A stretch of 21,046 nucleotides of DNA from an uncultured Erysipelotrichales bacterium (GTDB lineage Bacteria; Bacillota_I; Bacilli_A; Erysipelotrichales; Coprobacillaceae). Positions 1-6,819 of the stretch are shown here, in pieces. The position numbers and the translations under genes were made by a program. Under the pieces are notes generated by a model. That model saw nothing but the letters and a program-made list of their open reading frames with translations, was not told the DNA's origin and searched no databases. How positions within the stretch are numbered: position 1 is the stretch's first letter; every line of letters begins with the position of its first letter. The stretch spans positions 1-21,046 of the forward strand of contig CAJTTM010000041.1 of assembly GCA_910579135.1 (NCBI GenBank), read 5' to 3'.

Positions 1-63
1 AGGAGAATGAAATAAAGTCATAGACTTAATAAGGGACATAATATCTTGATTTTTAGCTTTCAT
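1..63 (-). CDS. 5' end of an unidentified gene running off the left edge
   Basis: The first 21 codons of a leftward gene are present, beginning MKAKNQDIMSLIKSMTLF. The start is fixed by a strong AGGAGG ribosome binding site (core 72-76) eight bases upstream of the ATG at 63-61. Too little protein is visible to assign a function. It has its own promoter (161-189), so it is probably independent of the sigma-factor pair to its right. The rest of the 64-334 gap holds its leader, a small AT-rich hairpin (about 93-112), a 7-1-7 dyad at 127-141, and no further credible gene. Confidence 0.7.
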   Translation of the reverse strand, partial: MKAKNQDIMSLIKSMTLFHSP

Positions 64-160
64 TTATTTGACCTCCTATTATTCTATACTAATAAAAAGA
101 GGCTTTTTCTTTTTTTAAATGTATAATTTCATAATATGAAAATATAGACTTCTATAAATT

Positions 161-189
161 ATTATAAGGATATCAAACAAAATTGTCAT
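161..189 (-). promoter_or_regulatory. Promoter of the left-edge gene
   Basis: On the minus strand, ATGACA (189-184) and TATAAT (166-161) are separated by exactly 17 bases, a near-consensus housekeeping-sigma promoter. It would give a leader of roughly 90 bases before the ATG at 63. The -35 element touches the perfect dyad at 189-205. Confidence 0.55.
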
Positions 190-205
190 TGGACATTGTG
201 TCCAA
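189..205. promoter_or_regulatory. Perfect 7-3-7 dyad next to the -35 element
   Basis: TTGGACATTGTGTCCAA is a perfect inverted repeat with 7-bp arms and a 3-bp centre. It is the most GC-rich symmetric element of this intergenic stretch. It has no T-tract on either strand, so it is a poor terminator. It abuts the -35 box of the leftward promoter, which suits an activator or repressor site. The cognate factor is unknown. Confidence 0.45.
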
Positions 206-334
206 AAGAAGCCACTAATTATACATTTACTGCTTTTTATACTCTCAATTTTTAATATATACTTTTCTTTAATTTGTTATTATTTCTTTTGTATATAAAA
301 AAGCAGAGAATAACATGAATCGCTCCTGTCAACA

Positions 335-1099
335 CTAACTCCTGTTTAGTATTTTTTCATCTAATGTCTTACTTGGCACAATATAACTTCCTGTTATTTT
401 ATCCTTAATATAATTATTTGTAATTATTTTCTTAAAAATCAATCTTCCGTTTATAAATTCTAAGTGATAAAACCTTGAAAAGAAAAATAATAGAAGAAAA
501 ACAAACGCACAACTATAAATCAGTATAGGTTGAAATGAAGAATTATCTATAAATAATTCCTCGTCTATGACTTTAGGTATATCTTCTATGATAGTACTAT
601 CTTTATAACCAATTGTATTATCATTTACAACTTCAATGATTTTACCATATTCCTTTTCTAACTTTTGTTGATAAGTTTTAATGTTTTTTTCATCAACGCC
701 TACTAAAATCTTGTCATTGGATTTCATAAAAACAATATTTTTCATGTTTTCATCTTTTAAACCAACTAACTTCTTATAATTTTTTACTCTCTCACGATAA
801 GAATAGTTTCCTTGTTTAAATTCAATACGACAGTTTGAAGACATTAATGAAAGAATTTGATTTCTATGTTTTTGATCATTCTTCACTAATCCAATTAATA
901 TCCATGAACATTCTGTTCCATCATCTTTTATTTCCCCACCATATTCATAAAAAAAAGAAACATTATCAGGAACACCATTTTTCTTAAAATACTCTTCTAT
1001 ATTATTAACCATTCCATAACCATAATAATACTGTTCTTTTGCCTGTACTTGACTTATCATAGCTAATACAAAACACAAACATAATAATATTTTTTTCAT
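335..1099 (-). CDS. Unrecognised exported single-span membrane protein coupled to an ECF sigma factor
   Basis: This is a 254-aa protein that I do not recognise. A signal peptide occupies residues 1-20 (lysines, then a hydrophobic core, ending VQA). About 165 residues of hydrophilic, Lys/Glu-rich ectodomain follow, with two cysteines (C64, C90) that could form a disulfide. One transmembrane segment lies at about 190-210, followed by a basic tail of about 44 residues, predicted cytoplasmic. The start at 1099 is chosen over an in-frame ATG at 1156 because GGAGG at 1110-1106 sits just before it and a signal peptide begins there. The ribosome binding site lies inside the last two Gly codons of the upstream sigma gene, and only two bases separate the genes, so translation is coupled. 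The pairing suggests an anti-sigma or signal-sensing role. However, known ECF anti-sigmas usually carry the sigma-binding part at the cytoplasmic N-terminus, which this protein lacks. Confidence 0.8.
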   Translation of the reverse strand: MKKILLCLCFVLAMISQVQAKEQYYYGYGMVNNIEEYFKKNGVPDNVSFFYEYGGEIKDDGTECSWILIGLVKNDQKHRNQILSLMSSNCRIEFKQGNYSYRERVKNYKKLVGLKDENMKNIVFMKSNDKILVGVDEKNIKTYQQKLEKEYGKIIEVVNDNTIGYKDSTIIEDIPKVIDEELFIDNSSFQPILIYSCAFVFLLLFFFSRFYHLEFINGRLIFKKIITNNYIKDKITGSYIVPSKTLDEKILNRS

Positions 1100-1101
1100 A
1101 A

Positions 1102-1602
1102 TTAACCTCCATTTAATAATTTTTTGAGTTCTTTTAAAGCTTTTTGATATTTCCAAAGAATAGTCCCTAGAGGCATTTGTAGTATTTCAGAAATCTCTTT
1201 AAATTTCAAACCTGCATTAAGATGTAATATAATAATATTTCTTTCCTCTTCCTTTAAATAAGTAAGTGCTTCTTCTATATCTAAATAAACATAATTATCT
1301 TCTTTTCCAATAAAAGAATACTCCTCAATATCTTCAACTCTCTTTATCTTTCTTAAACTATCAACAGTTTGATAATATATCATTTTAAAGAAATAGGCTC
1401 TAGGTCTTTCTACATCAAAAGGATGATAATATAATTTTATAAAGACTTCTTGCATAATATCTTCACTCAAATGAATATCATGAGTCATTCTATAAACAAC
1501 AGTGAAAGCGGGAATTTTTAATTCATTATAAATATCTTCAAAAGCTTGATAATCTCCTTGAGATAAAAGATAAAGTTTATCTTTTAATTCTTTATCATTC
1601 AT
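1102..1602 (-). CDS. ECF-type (sigma-70 family) RNA polymerase sigma factor
   Basis: A 166-aa protein with the two-domain layout of extracytoplasmic-function sigma factors. Region 2 (about 20-86) includes the AFEDIYNEL start, the SEDIMQEVFIKLY helix and RAYFFKMIYYQTVDSLRK. Region 4 (about 110-162) carries a helix-turn-helix around KFKEISEILQMPLGTILWKYQKAL. There is no region 1 or 3, as expected for the family. An ATG at 1617 is in frame, but AAAGGAGG (1614-1607) lies between it and the ATG at 1602, so 1602 is the likely start. The gene is followed two bases later by the membrane-protein gene whose ribosome binding site it contains. Regulon and inducing signal cannot be read from the window. 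Confidence 0.9.
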   Translation of the reverse strand: MNDKELKDKLYLLSQGDYQAFEDIYNELKIPAFTVVYRMTHDIHLSEDIMQEVFIKLYYHPFDVERPRAYFFKMIYYQTVDSLRKIKRVEDIEEYSFIGKEDNYVYLDIEEALTYLKEEERNIIILHLNAGLKFKEISEILQMPLGTILWKYQKALKELKKLLNGG

Positions 1603-1631
1603 AAATCCTCCTTTCATTAACTATAACGAAG

Positions 1632-1660
1632 TTTCTATGCTCATTATTGGTAAAAATCAA
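1632..1660 (-). promoter_or_regulatory. Weak candidate promoter for the sigma-factor operon
   Basis: TTGATT (1660-1655) and TAGAAA (1637-1632) on the minus strand are 17 bases apart, giving a leader of about 20 bases that contains the ribosome binding site. The -10 match is poor, and the -35 overlaps the T-tract of the upstream terminator, so this is tentative. I do not see the AAC/CGT spacing typical of ECF autoregulated promoters. Confidence 0.25.
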
Positions 1661-1683
1661 AAAAGATCGTCATAAGACGATCT
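1655..1683 (-). terminator. Rho-independent terminator of the pyrophosphatase operon
   Basis: Arms AGATCGTC (1664-1671) and GACGATCT (1676-1683) pair perfectly around a 4-base loop. On the minus strand they are followed by TTTTTTGATT. The stem begins within the stop codon of the pyrophosphatase gene, so the operon ends abruptly here. Confidence 0.9.
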
Positions 1684-3322
1684 ATTGCATAATTACATTT
1701 GTAATTGCTGGTACAACTTGTTTCTTACGAGAAATAACTCCAGGTAAACTTGCCTGATGATTGACAAGTTCCACATTAAAAGCTTGACTAACATAATCAG
1801 ATCTTGGACCAGCCACAAAGATTTCACTATTTGCATTAATAACATCAGTTAATAATAATAGTGTAAATTCCATGTGATTTTCTCTAGCAACACTACTCAT
1901 ATATCCAAGCATTTCTTCTTTATATGGCATAAATCCTTCAAAATCCATAGTATTCACTTGAGCAACACCAACAGATAAATCACCAAAACTAAATTTCTTA
2001 TAATCTTGATTGAAGATTTCCTCAACACTTTTACCTACTAATGAAGTTCCAGCTTTAAACATTTCCATTGCAAATTCTTGAATATTGACCCCTGCAATTT
2101 GTGCTAATTCTCTAGCAATCTTTGTATCAGTTGGAGTACATGTAGGTGATTTAAATAATAACGTATCACTAATCACTGCTCCAAGCAACAATCCTGCTAT
2201 ATCTTTAGGGATTTCAACACCATGTTCTTTATAACATTTCGCAACAATAGTTGCAGTTGAACCTAAAGGTTCAGCCCTAAACATAACAGGTCCTACAGTT
2301 TGAATATCTGCAACTCTATGATGATCTACGATTTCTAATATTTCTGCTTCCTCTATACCATCAATAGCTTGTGTTCTTTCATTATGATCAACTTGTATAA
2401 CTTTCTTTCTCATTCCATTTAAAACTTGAAAACGTGAAATAGATCCTACAACTTTTCCAGTAAAATCTACAACTGGATAACTTCTATATCTTGTTTCACT
2501 CATGACTTCTTTTACATAATCTACAGTATCATCAGTTGTAAATGAAGTGATATTTCCTTTCTGCATGACATATTCTACTGGTAATGATTGTAAAATTTGT
2601 TGTGATGTCATGAAAGTATTAAATGATGTGCTAATAACACTCACATGATTTTCTATACATTCTTTTAATAACTCATCCTTTAAACCAAATGAACCTGTTA
2701 AAACAATCAAAGAAACTTCACCTTTAATAAAATTTCTTACTGCTTTTTCACGATCACCACCAACAATAACAATATCACCCTTAGCAACACGTTTAAGTGC
2801 TTCTTTAGAGTTCATTGCAGTAATATGAATAGCTCCAGTAATTGTCTTTAGTTTTCTATCTAAATGTAAAACTCTTGCTTCTAAAGTATCAATAACATTC
2901 TCTATAGGAGTATTAGCCTTTTTTAAAACATCTCTATCCCATTCATCCATATATCCTTCAATGATATTAGATGTAGATAACAATCCCATTAAGTGATTAT
3001 GATCATCTAATACAGGTGCACTCTTTAAATTTTGTTGTTTCATTAAAGACCATGCCGTTTTTAAGGTCAATTCTTTAGAAAAAACTGTGACTTTATCATA
3101 ATCTAAATCTTCTACTGTTTGCTTAACCGTTTTAAGTAAAACAGGTATTTCAGTATTAAATCTCTTTAAAATATACTCAGTTTCTCTATTAATTTCACCA
3201 AGTCTTACTGGTACAGCATTATAACGACCTATTCTAAACAAAAAATCTGCGTAAGCTATTGCACTACATATAGAATCACTGTCAGGATTTTTATGACCAC
3301 TAACAAAAACGACTTCTTGCAT
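1682..3322 (-). CDS. ppaC: CBS/DRTGG-domain manganese-dependent inorganic pyrophosphatase (family II)
   Basis: A 546-aa cytoplasmic enzyme that hydrolyses pyrophosphate to phosphate. The DHH catalytic domain is split. Its first part has GHKNPDSDS (9-17) with metal ligands H10, D14 and D16; the second has VDHN (311-314) and VDHHR (332-336). Between them sits a regulatory insert: a CBS motif (about 66-125), a DRTGG-like domain (about 140-250, containing VGGDREKA) and a second CBS motif (about 250-305). The C-terminal DHHA2 domain ends with the substrate-binding SRKKQ motif at 531-535. Length and order fit the long CBS-PPases, which in characterised members are controlled by adenine nucleotides; that control here is inference. 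AAGGAGA precedes the ATG. It lies 13 bp downstream of the YheO-like gene and shares its promoter and the terminator at 1655-1683. Confidence 0.93.
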   Translation of the reverse strand: MQEVVFVSGHKNPDSDSICSAIAYADFLFRIGRYNAVPVRLGEINRETEYILKRFNTEIPVLLKTVKQTVEDLDYDKVTVFSKELTLKTAWSLMKQQNLKSAPVLDDHNHLMGLLSTSNIIEGYMDEWDRDVLKKANTPIENVIDTLEARVLHLDRKLKTITGAIHITAMNSKEALKRVAKGDIVIVGGDREKAVRNFIKGEVSLIVLTGSFGLKDELLKECIENHVSVISTSFNTFMTSQQILQSLPVEYVMQKGNITSFTTDDTVDYVKEVMSETRYRSYPVVDFTGKVVGSISRFQVLNGMRKKVIQVDHNERTQAIDGIEEAEILEIVDHHRVADIQTVGPVMFRAEPLGSTATIVAKCYKEHGVEIPKDIAGLLLGAVISDTLLFKSPTCTPTDTKIARELAQIAGVNIQEFAMEMFKAGTSLVGKSVEEIFNQDYKKFSFGDLSVGVAQVNTMDFEGFMPYKEEMLGYMSSVARENHMEFTLLLLTDVINANSEIFVAGPRSDYVSQAFNVELVNHQASLPGVISRKKQVVPAITNVIMQ

Positions 3323-3335
3323 AAATGTCTCCTTC

Positions 3336-3995
3336 CTACATTTTCTTTAAATAACGATATATTGTTGGTTCACTAACAGCCAATTTTTCAGCAACCAATA
3401 CAATGGCTCCTTTAACTTTAAATGTTCCTTTTTCTTGTAAATATTTAACAACTTTAATTTTTTCATCAACATTTAATCTTTCAACTAAGAAATAACTAGG
3501 GAATCCCATTTGTTCCAAACATTCTTTAATATAGATATCAACCATTTCATCAAGTGGTGATGATAAGATTTCTATTGGATTTTCCATCTTATATTCAACA
3601 TCTTTATTTTCTTTGATTCCTAATATTCTCTTTAGTGTAGATTGTATGTATTCATAATCAGAAATATTCACATTAATACATAACATACCAATTGGAAAAG
3701 CATTCCCTTCTTCCTTAATAAAATATGTTGCAGATTTTAATAATTTCCCATCTGGTCCTGCAGTTTTATAATTCACTACATACTCTTTCTTTTCATATTG
3801 TTTTGTTTCTAAATAATGTAATGATAAATTAGATAACTTTGCTCCTATTTCTCTTCCAGAGATATGTTTGTTTGCTAAAGCAACAACCTCTCTTTCTTCG
3901 CTTGTTAAATCATGTAAAGCAATTTCAACGTTTTCTCCTAAAGCAGCTCCTAAAAACTCTACCATCTTATAATATGGCTCTAAACCTTTATACAT
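3336..3995 (-). CDS. YheO-like PAS/helix-turn-helix transcriptional regulator
   Basis: A 219-aa protein matching the YheO-like family. The N-terminal PAS-like sensory domain (about 1-120) starts with the typical LEPYYKMVEFLGAALGENVEIALHD and later has FPIGMLCINVNIS. A C-terminal helix-turn-helix (about 160-219) ends KLAVSEPTIYRYLKKM. The ligand is not known for this family. It is the first gene of an operon with the pyrophosphatase (13-bp gap). A GAGGGAG ribosome binding site and a strong promoter (4019-4047) precede it, and a 20-bp palindrome sits just upstream of that promoter, which suggests autoregulation. Confidence 0.85.
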   Translation of the reverse strand: MYKGLEPYYKMVEFLGAALGENVEIALHDLTSEEREVVALANKHISGREIGAKLSNLSLHYLETKQYEKKEYVVNYKTAGPDGKLLKSATYFIKEEGNAFPIGMLCINVNISDYEYIQSTLKRILGIKENKDVEYKMENPIEILSSPLDEMVDIYIKECLEQMGFPSYFLVERLNVDEKIKVVKYLQEKGTFKVKGAIVLVAEKLAVSEPTIYRYLKKM

Positions 3996-4018
3996 ACTTT
4001 CATCTCCCTCTTAATTTT

Positions 4019-4047
4019 ATTATACATGAAACAATAATATTTTCCAA
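4019..4047 (-). promoter_or_regulatory. Promoter of the yheO-like/ppaC operon
   Basis: On the minus strand TTGGAA (4047-4042) and TATAAT (4024-4019) are 17 bases apart, with TG directly before the -10. It is one of the two strongest promoter matches in the window and lies about 25 bases upstream of the start codon at 3995. Confidence 0.75.
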
Positions 4048-4049
4048 CT

Positions 4050-4069
4050 TTTTTTATCATGATAAAAAA
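4050..4069. promoter_or_regulatory. 20-bp perfect palindrome, candidate operator
   Basis: TTTTTTATCATGATAAAAAA is perfectly self-complementary with no loop, two bases upstream of the -35 box at 4042-4047. The same half-site, TGATAAA/TTTATCA, recurs at 4100-4106 and, inverted, at 4122-4128. No loop and clustered half-sites fit a protein-binding site better than a terminator. The obvious candidate binder is the product of the first gene of the operon. Confidence 0.5.
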
Positions 4070-4128
4070 TAAGTTTTAAAATTATTGTTTTTATTATTAT
4101 GATAAATATTTTATTATGTTTTTTATCA

Positions 4129-4405
4129 CTATAGAAGAAAAGATAAAATACTTAACAAAAACATAAAAATATACATGCTCCCTCTTATAACAGCAATTAT
4201 CAAAACAATCCTAGCCGTTTCTTCATCTCTTTCTCTAATCAAAAAATAAAAAAACTGCAATTGGAATAATACCACTCAATAAAATCATAATTAAAGAAAA
4301 CTATTATTTTTTCGTTCAGTATCTAAATAAGTATGATTAACTTCCTTGAGCCCCACTTGTATTATTTCCTATTATAATTTCTTGATCGCAGTAAAGACAA
4401 AACAT
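4129..4405 (-). pseudogene. Decayed gene for a small zinc-knuckle, two-span membrane protein
   Basis: A good ribosome binding site (AAGGAG, about 4415-4420) precedes an ATG at 4405 starting MFCLYCDQEIIIGNN, with a CxxC like the start of a zinc-ribbon protein. That frame stops after 22 codons. The coding sense then continues in other frames: LKEVNHTYLDTERKNNSF, next MILLSGIIPIAVF (hydrophobic), then LIRERDEETARIVLIIAVI and MYIFMFLLSILSFLL (hydrophobic) to a TAG at 4131-4129. At least three single-base shifts, one in a run of T, would be needed to restore one reading frame. A promoter-like TTGCAT-16-GATAAT lies at 4476-4449. It resembles the many small zinc-ribbon membrane proteins of gut Bacillota, but the family is not identified. 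Sequencing error is the alternative. Confidence 0.5.
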
Positions 4406-4485
4406 ATTATCACACTCCTTAATTTTTATTTTACATACTTTTTTATTAATTATCTAGCTTTTTATATTATATGCAACTAGAAGTT

Positions 4486-4523
4486 ACAGAAAAAATATCA
4501 CAGAGCCTTGACTCTGTGATATT
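4486..4523 (-). terminator. Rho-independent terminator of the gal operon
   Basis: Arms AATATCACAGAG (4494-4505) and CTCTGTGATATT (4512-4523) pair perfectly over 12 bp around a 6-base loop, followed on the minus strand by ATTTTTTCTG. It starts five bases after the galK stop codon and is the strongest terminator in the window. Confidence 0.95.
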
Positions 4524-4528
4524 ATGAA

Positions 4529-5806
4529 TTATAAAACTTTCATTCCACCATACTTACGTACTTTTAAAATATGGCATGTACCTTCTCCAAAGTATTTTTC
4601 TATTTCTTTTTTATAAATTTCAACAAATTCATCTTTTACAAAAGCTTGAATCGTTCCTGCAAATCCACCACCATGAACTCTACAAACACCATTATCTAAT
4701 AATATTTCTTCTGACAGAGCAATCGCAATTGATACAGCTTGATTATTGACATCATGATTAGAATAAATATTTTGTAAATATTTATATGAACTTTCCCCGG
4801 ATGCTTTAATTGTTTCTTTAAATAATTCAAATTGATTATCCTTTAAAGATTGAACTGCTTTTTCAACTCTTTTATTTTCTTCAAATAAATGAATAGTTCT
4901 TAATATAGCTCTATCATTTACTGCTTTTCTTAATTCTGGTAAATGATTATAAAATTCTTTTTCATCAACTTCTCTTAAAAAATCTTTTCCAAAGTATTTT
5001 GCTACTTCTTTCATTTCAGCAGGAATAGATGCATAATCATCAGTTAAATCCGCATGAGAAGCATGCACATCAACAATACATAAACTATGTTTAAATTCTG
5101 AGAAATCAACATTAACTTTTTCTACTATTGGATGATCATTATCTTTAAAATCAATATGAATTAAACTTCCTGCAGAACAAGCACACTGATCCATTAATCC
5201 ACAAGGTTTCCCAAAATAAACATTTTCACTATATTGTCCTACTTGAGCAATCGTTACTGGATCAATGCTCATATCATTATATAATCCAGATAAAACCGTT
5301 CCAACTATAACCTCAAAAGCAGCTGATGATGATAACCCCGATCCTTGTAAAACATCACTTGTCATATAAGCTTCAAAACCACCAATTTGATACCCTAATT
5401 CTAAATATCTTGCACAAACACCTCGAATTAATCCTTCAGATGTTTCTAATTCATTTTCTCTCTTTTCTAAATCATTAATAACAATACCTTCAATATCATA
5501 ATCATCTGATAATATTTTAATATGAGAATCATGAGGCGCTACAATCGCAATAACATCTAAATTGATTGCAGCTGCTAAAACTTCACCATGTTGATGATCT
5601 GTATGATTACCACAAACCTCACTACGTCCTGGTGTACTATAGATTTCTATTTCTTTATCTCCATATAAAGAAATAAATTTGTCAATAGCTTCAATATATC
5701 TTTCCTTTTGATGAGGTATCAATAAAGAATCAACATACACTTCACCTAACTTCTCATTATATTTATTTTCTTGAATATCTTTTATAACTAAACTAGCTTT
5801 TTTCAT
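4529..5806 (-). CDS. galK: Galactokinase
   Basis: A 425-aa GHMP-family kinase that phosphorylates alpha-D-galactose at C1 with ATP, the first committed Leloir step. The galactokinase signature at 60-74 reads GRSEVCGNHTDHQHG, the GNHTDH variant common in Bacillota rather than GEHTDY. The ATP-binding loop is LQGSGLSSSAAFE (153-165). The predicted catalytic Asp is D206 in GLMDQ, and GGGFAG (379-384) is the C-terminal GHMP motif. Its ATG overlaps the galM stop codon by one base (TAATG) with only a weak AAGG upstream, so translation is probably coupled. It is the last gene of the operon, directly before the terminator. The length is normal for the family. Confidence 0.96.
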   Translation of the reverse strand: MKKASLVIKDIQENKYNEKLGEVYVDSLLIPHQKERYIEAIDKFISLYGDKEIEIYSTPGRSEVCGNHTDHQHGEVLAAAINLDVIAIVAPHDSHIKILSDDYDIEGIVINDLEKRENELETSEGLIRGVCARYLELGYQIGGFEAYMTSDVLQGSGLSSSAAFEVIVGTVLSGLYNDMSIDPVTIAQVGQYSENVYFGKPCGLMDQCACSAGSLIHIDFKDNDHPIVEKVNVDFSEFKHSLCIVDVHASHADLTDDYASIPAEMKEVAKYFGKDFLREVDEKEFYNHLPELRKAVNDRAILRTIHLFEENKRVEKAVQSLKDNQFELFKETIKASGESSYKYLQNIYSNHDVNNQAVSIAIALSEEILLDNGVCRVHGGGFAGTIQAFVKDEFVEIYKKEIEKYFGEGTCHILKVRKYGGMKVL

Positions 5807-6819
5807 TATTTTATTACCTTAAATTGATATGATGTCTTTTCATCATATACTTCACCTTTCTTTAATATTGTTGTTGGCTTTTCTTCTAAATGAATAGCAT
5901 CTGGTAAATTCTGTGTTTCAATACAGACAGCATCTCTTTTATAATAATGTTGTCCATACTTACCTAAACGTCCATCTAAGAAGTTAGCTGTATAAATTTG
6001 GGCTCCTGGTAATGTTGTAGAAACGATTAAACACCTACCACTTTCTTCGTGTTTTAAGACAACTTGCTTTTCTTTTGTAGAGAATAGGAATGGATGATCA
6101 AAACCATTTCCTAATTTTAATTGTTCATCTTCGCATTCAATCTTATTTCCAATATAAGCTGGTTCATTAAAGTCAAATGGGGTATTTTTAACTTCTCTTA
6201 TTTCACCAGTTGGAAGTCCATCTCCATCAATGCAAGCAAAGCGATCAGCATGAACTTCTAATAAATGACGATAAATATTTTCTTTCTTTCCTGATAAATT
6301 AAAATATGAATGATTTGTAATATTGATAATTGTATCTTTATCAGTCGAAGCAACATACTCAACAGTGAGTGTATCATCTACCAGTTGATAAATGGCTTTA
6401 AAATCAAGATTACCTGGATATCCCTCCTCTCCATCTTTTGATAAATAATGAAATTCAATTGTTTTCTCATCTTTAATTTCATAATCAAAAACTTGATAAC
6501 TAAAACCTTTAATTCCTCCATGTAAATGATTAGGACCATTATTTACGGCAAGAGTATAATCTTCACCATTTAATGAAAACTTCCCTTTTTTTATACGATT
6601 CGCAATTCTTCCAACCAATGCCCCTAAATAAGCATCTAATGTTTGATAAGAGTTAAAATCATCATACCCTAATACAACGTCATCAATATTTCCATTTTTA
6701 TCTTCCATCAAGACCTTCATTATTGTACAACCATAATTAGAAACAACAATTTCTAATTTTTCATTCTTCATAGAAATAATATCAATATTATTATCTAATC
6801 TTTTAATGACTTCAATCAT
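5806..6819 (-). CDS. galM: Aldose 1-epimerase (galactose mutarotase)
   Basis: A 337-aa cytoplasmic enzyme that interconverts beta- and alpha-D-galactose, supplying the alpha anomer to galactokinase. Family landmarks are GALVGRIANRI (66-76), NNGPNHLHGG (93-102) with H98, TNHSYFNLSG (168-177) with catalytic acid H170, GFDHPF (239-244) with D241, and ETQNLPDAIH with catalytic base E301. A GGAGG (6833-6829) precedes its ATG. The ATG overlaps the galT stop as ATGA, and its own stop overlaps the galK start. The tight overlaps show one transcript with coordinated translation. Confidence 0.96.
   Translation of the reverse strand: MIEVIKRLDNNIDIISMKNEKLEIVVSNYGCTIMKVLMEDKNGNIDDVVLGYDDFNSYQTLDAYLGALVGRIANRIKKGKFSLNGEDYTLAVNNGPNHLHGGIKGFSYQVFDYEIKDEKTIEFHYLSKDGEEGYPGNLDFKAIYQLVDDTLTVEYVASTDKDTIINITNHSYFNLSGKKENIYRHLLEVHADRFACIDGDGLPTGEIREVKNTPFDFNEPAYIGNKIECEDEQLKLGNGFDHPFLFSTKEKQVVLKHEESGRCLIVSTTLPGAQIYTANFLDGRLGKYGQHYYKRDAVCIETQNLPDAIHLEEKPTTILKKGEVYDEKTSYQFKVIK

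Noticed and set aside
292..333. Possible 14-codon peptide (MLFSAFLYTKEIITN) after AGGAG, and TTGACA at 332-327, on the minus strand
   Set aside because: The frame is too short to support, TTGACA has no acceptable -10 at 16-18 bases, and the stretch is simply downstream of the membrane-protein stop codon.
4050..4069. Palindrome considered as a bidirectional terminator
   Set aside because: It has no loop or GC core, and it sits directly upstream of the operon promoter rather than after a gene on the relevant strand, except the decayed one; a binding site fits better.
3839..4072. Plus-strand frame of 77 codons over the start of the yheO-like gene
   Set aside because: It is antisense to the first part of the regulator, runs through its promoter and palindrome, and has no start signal of its own.
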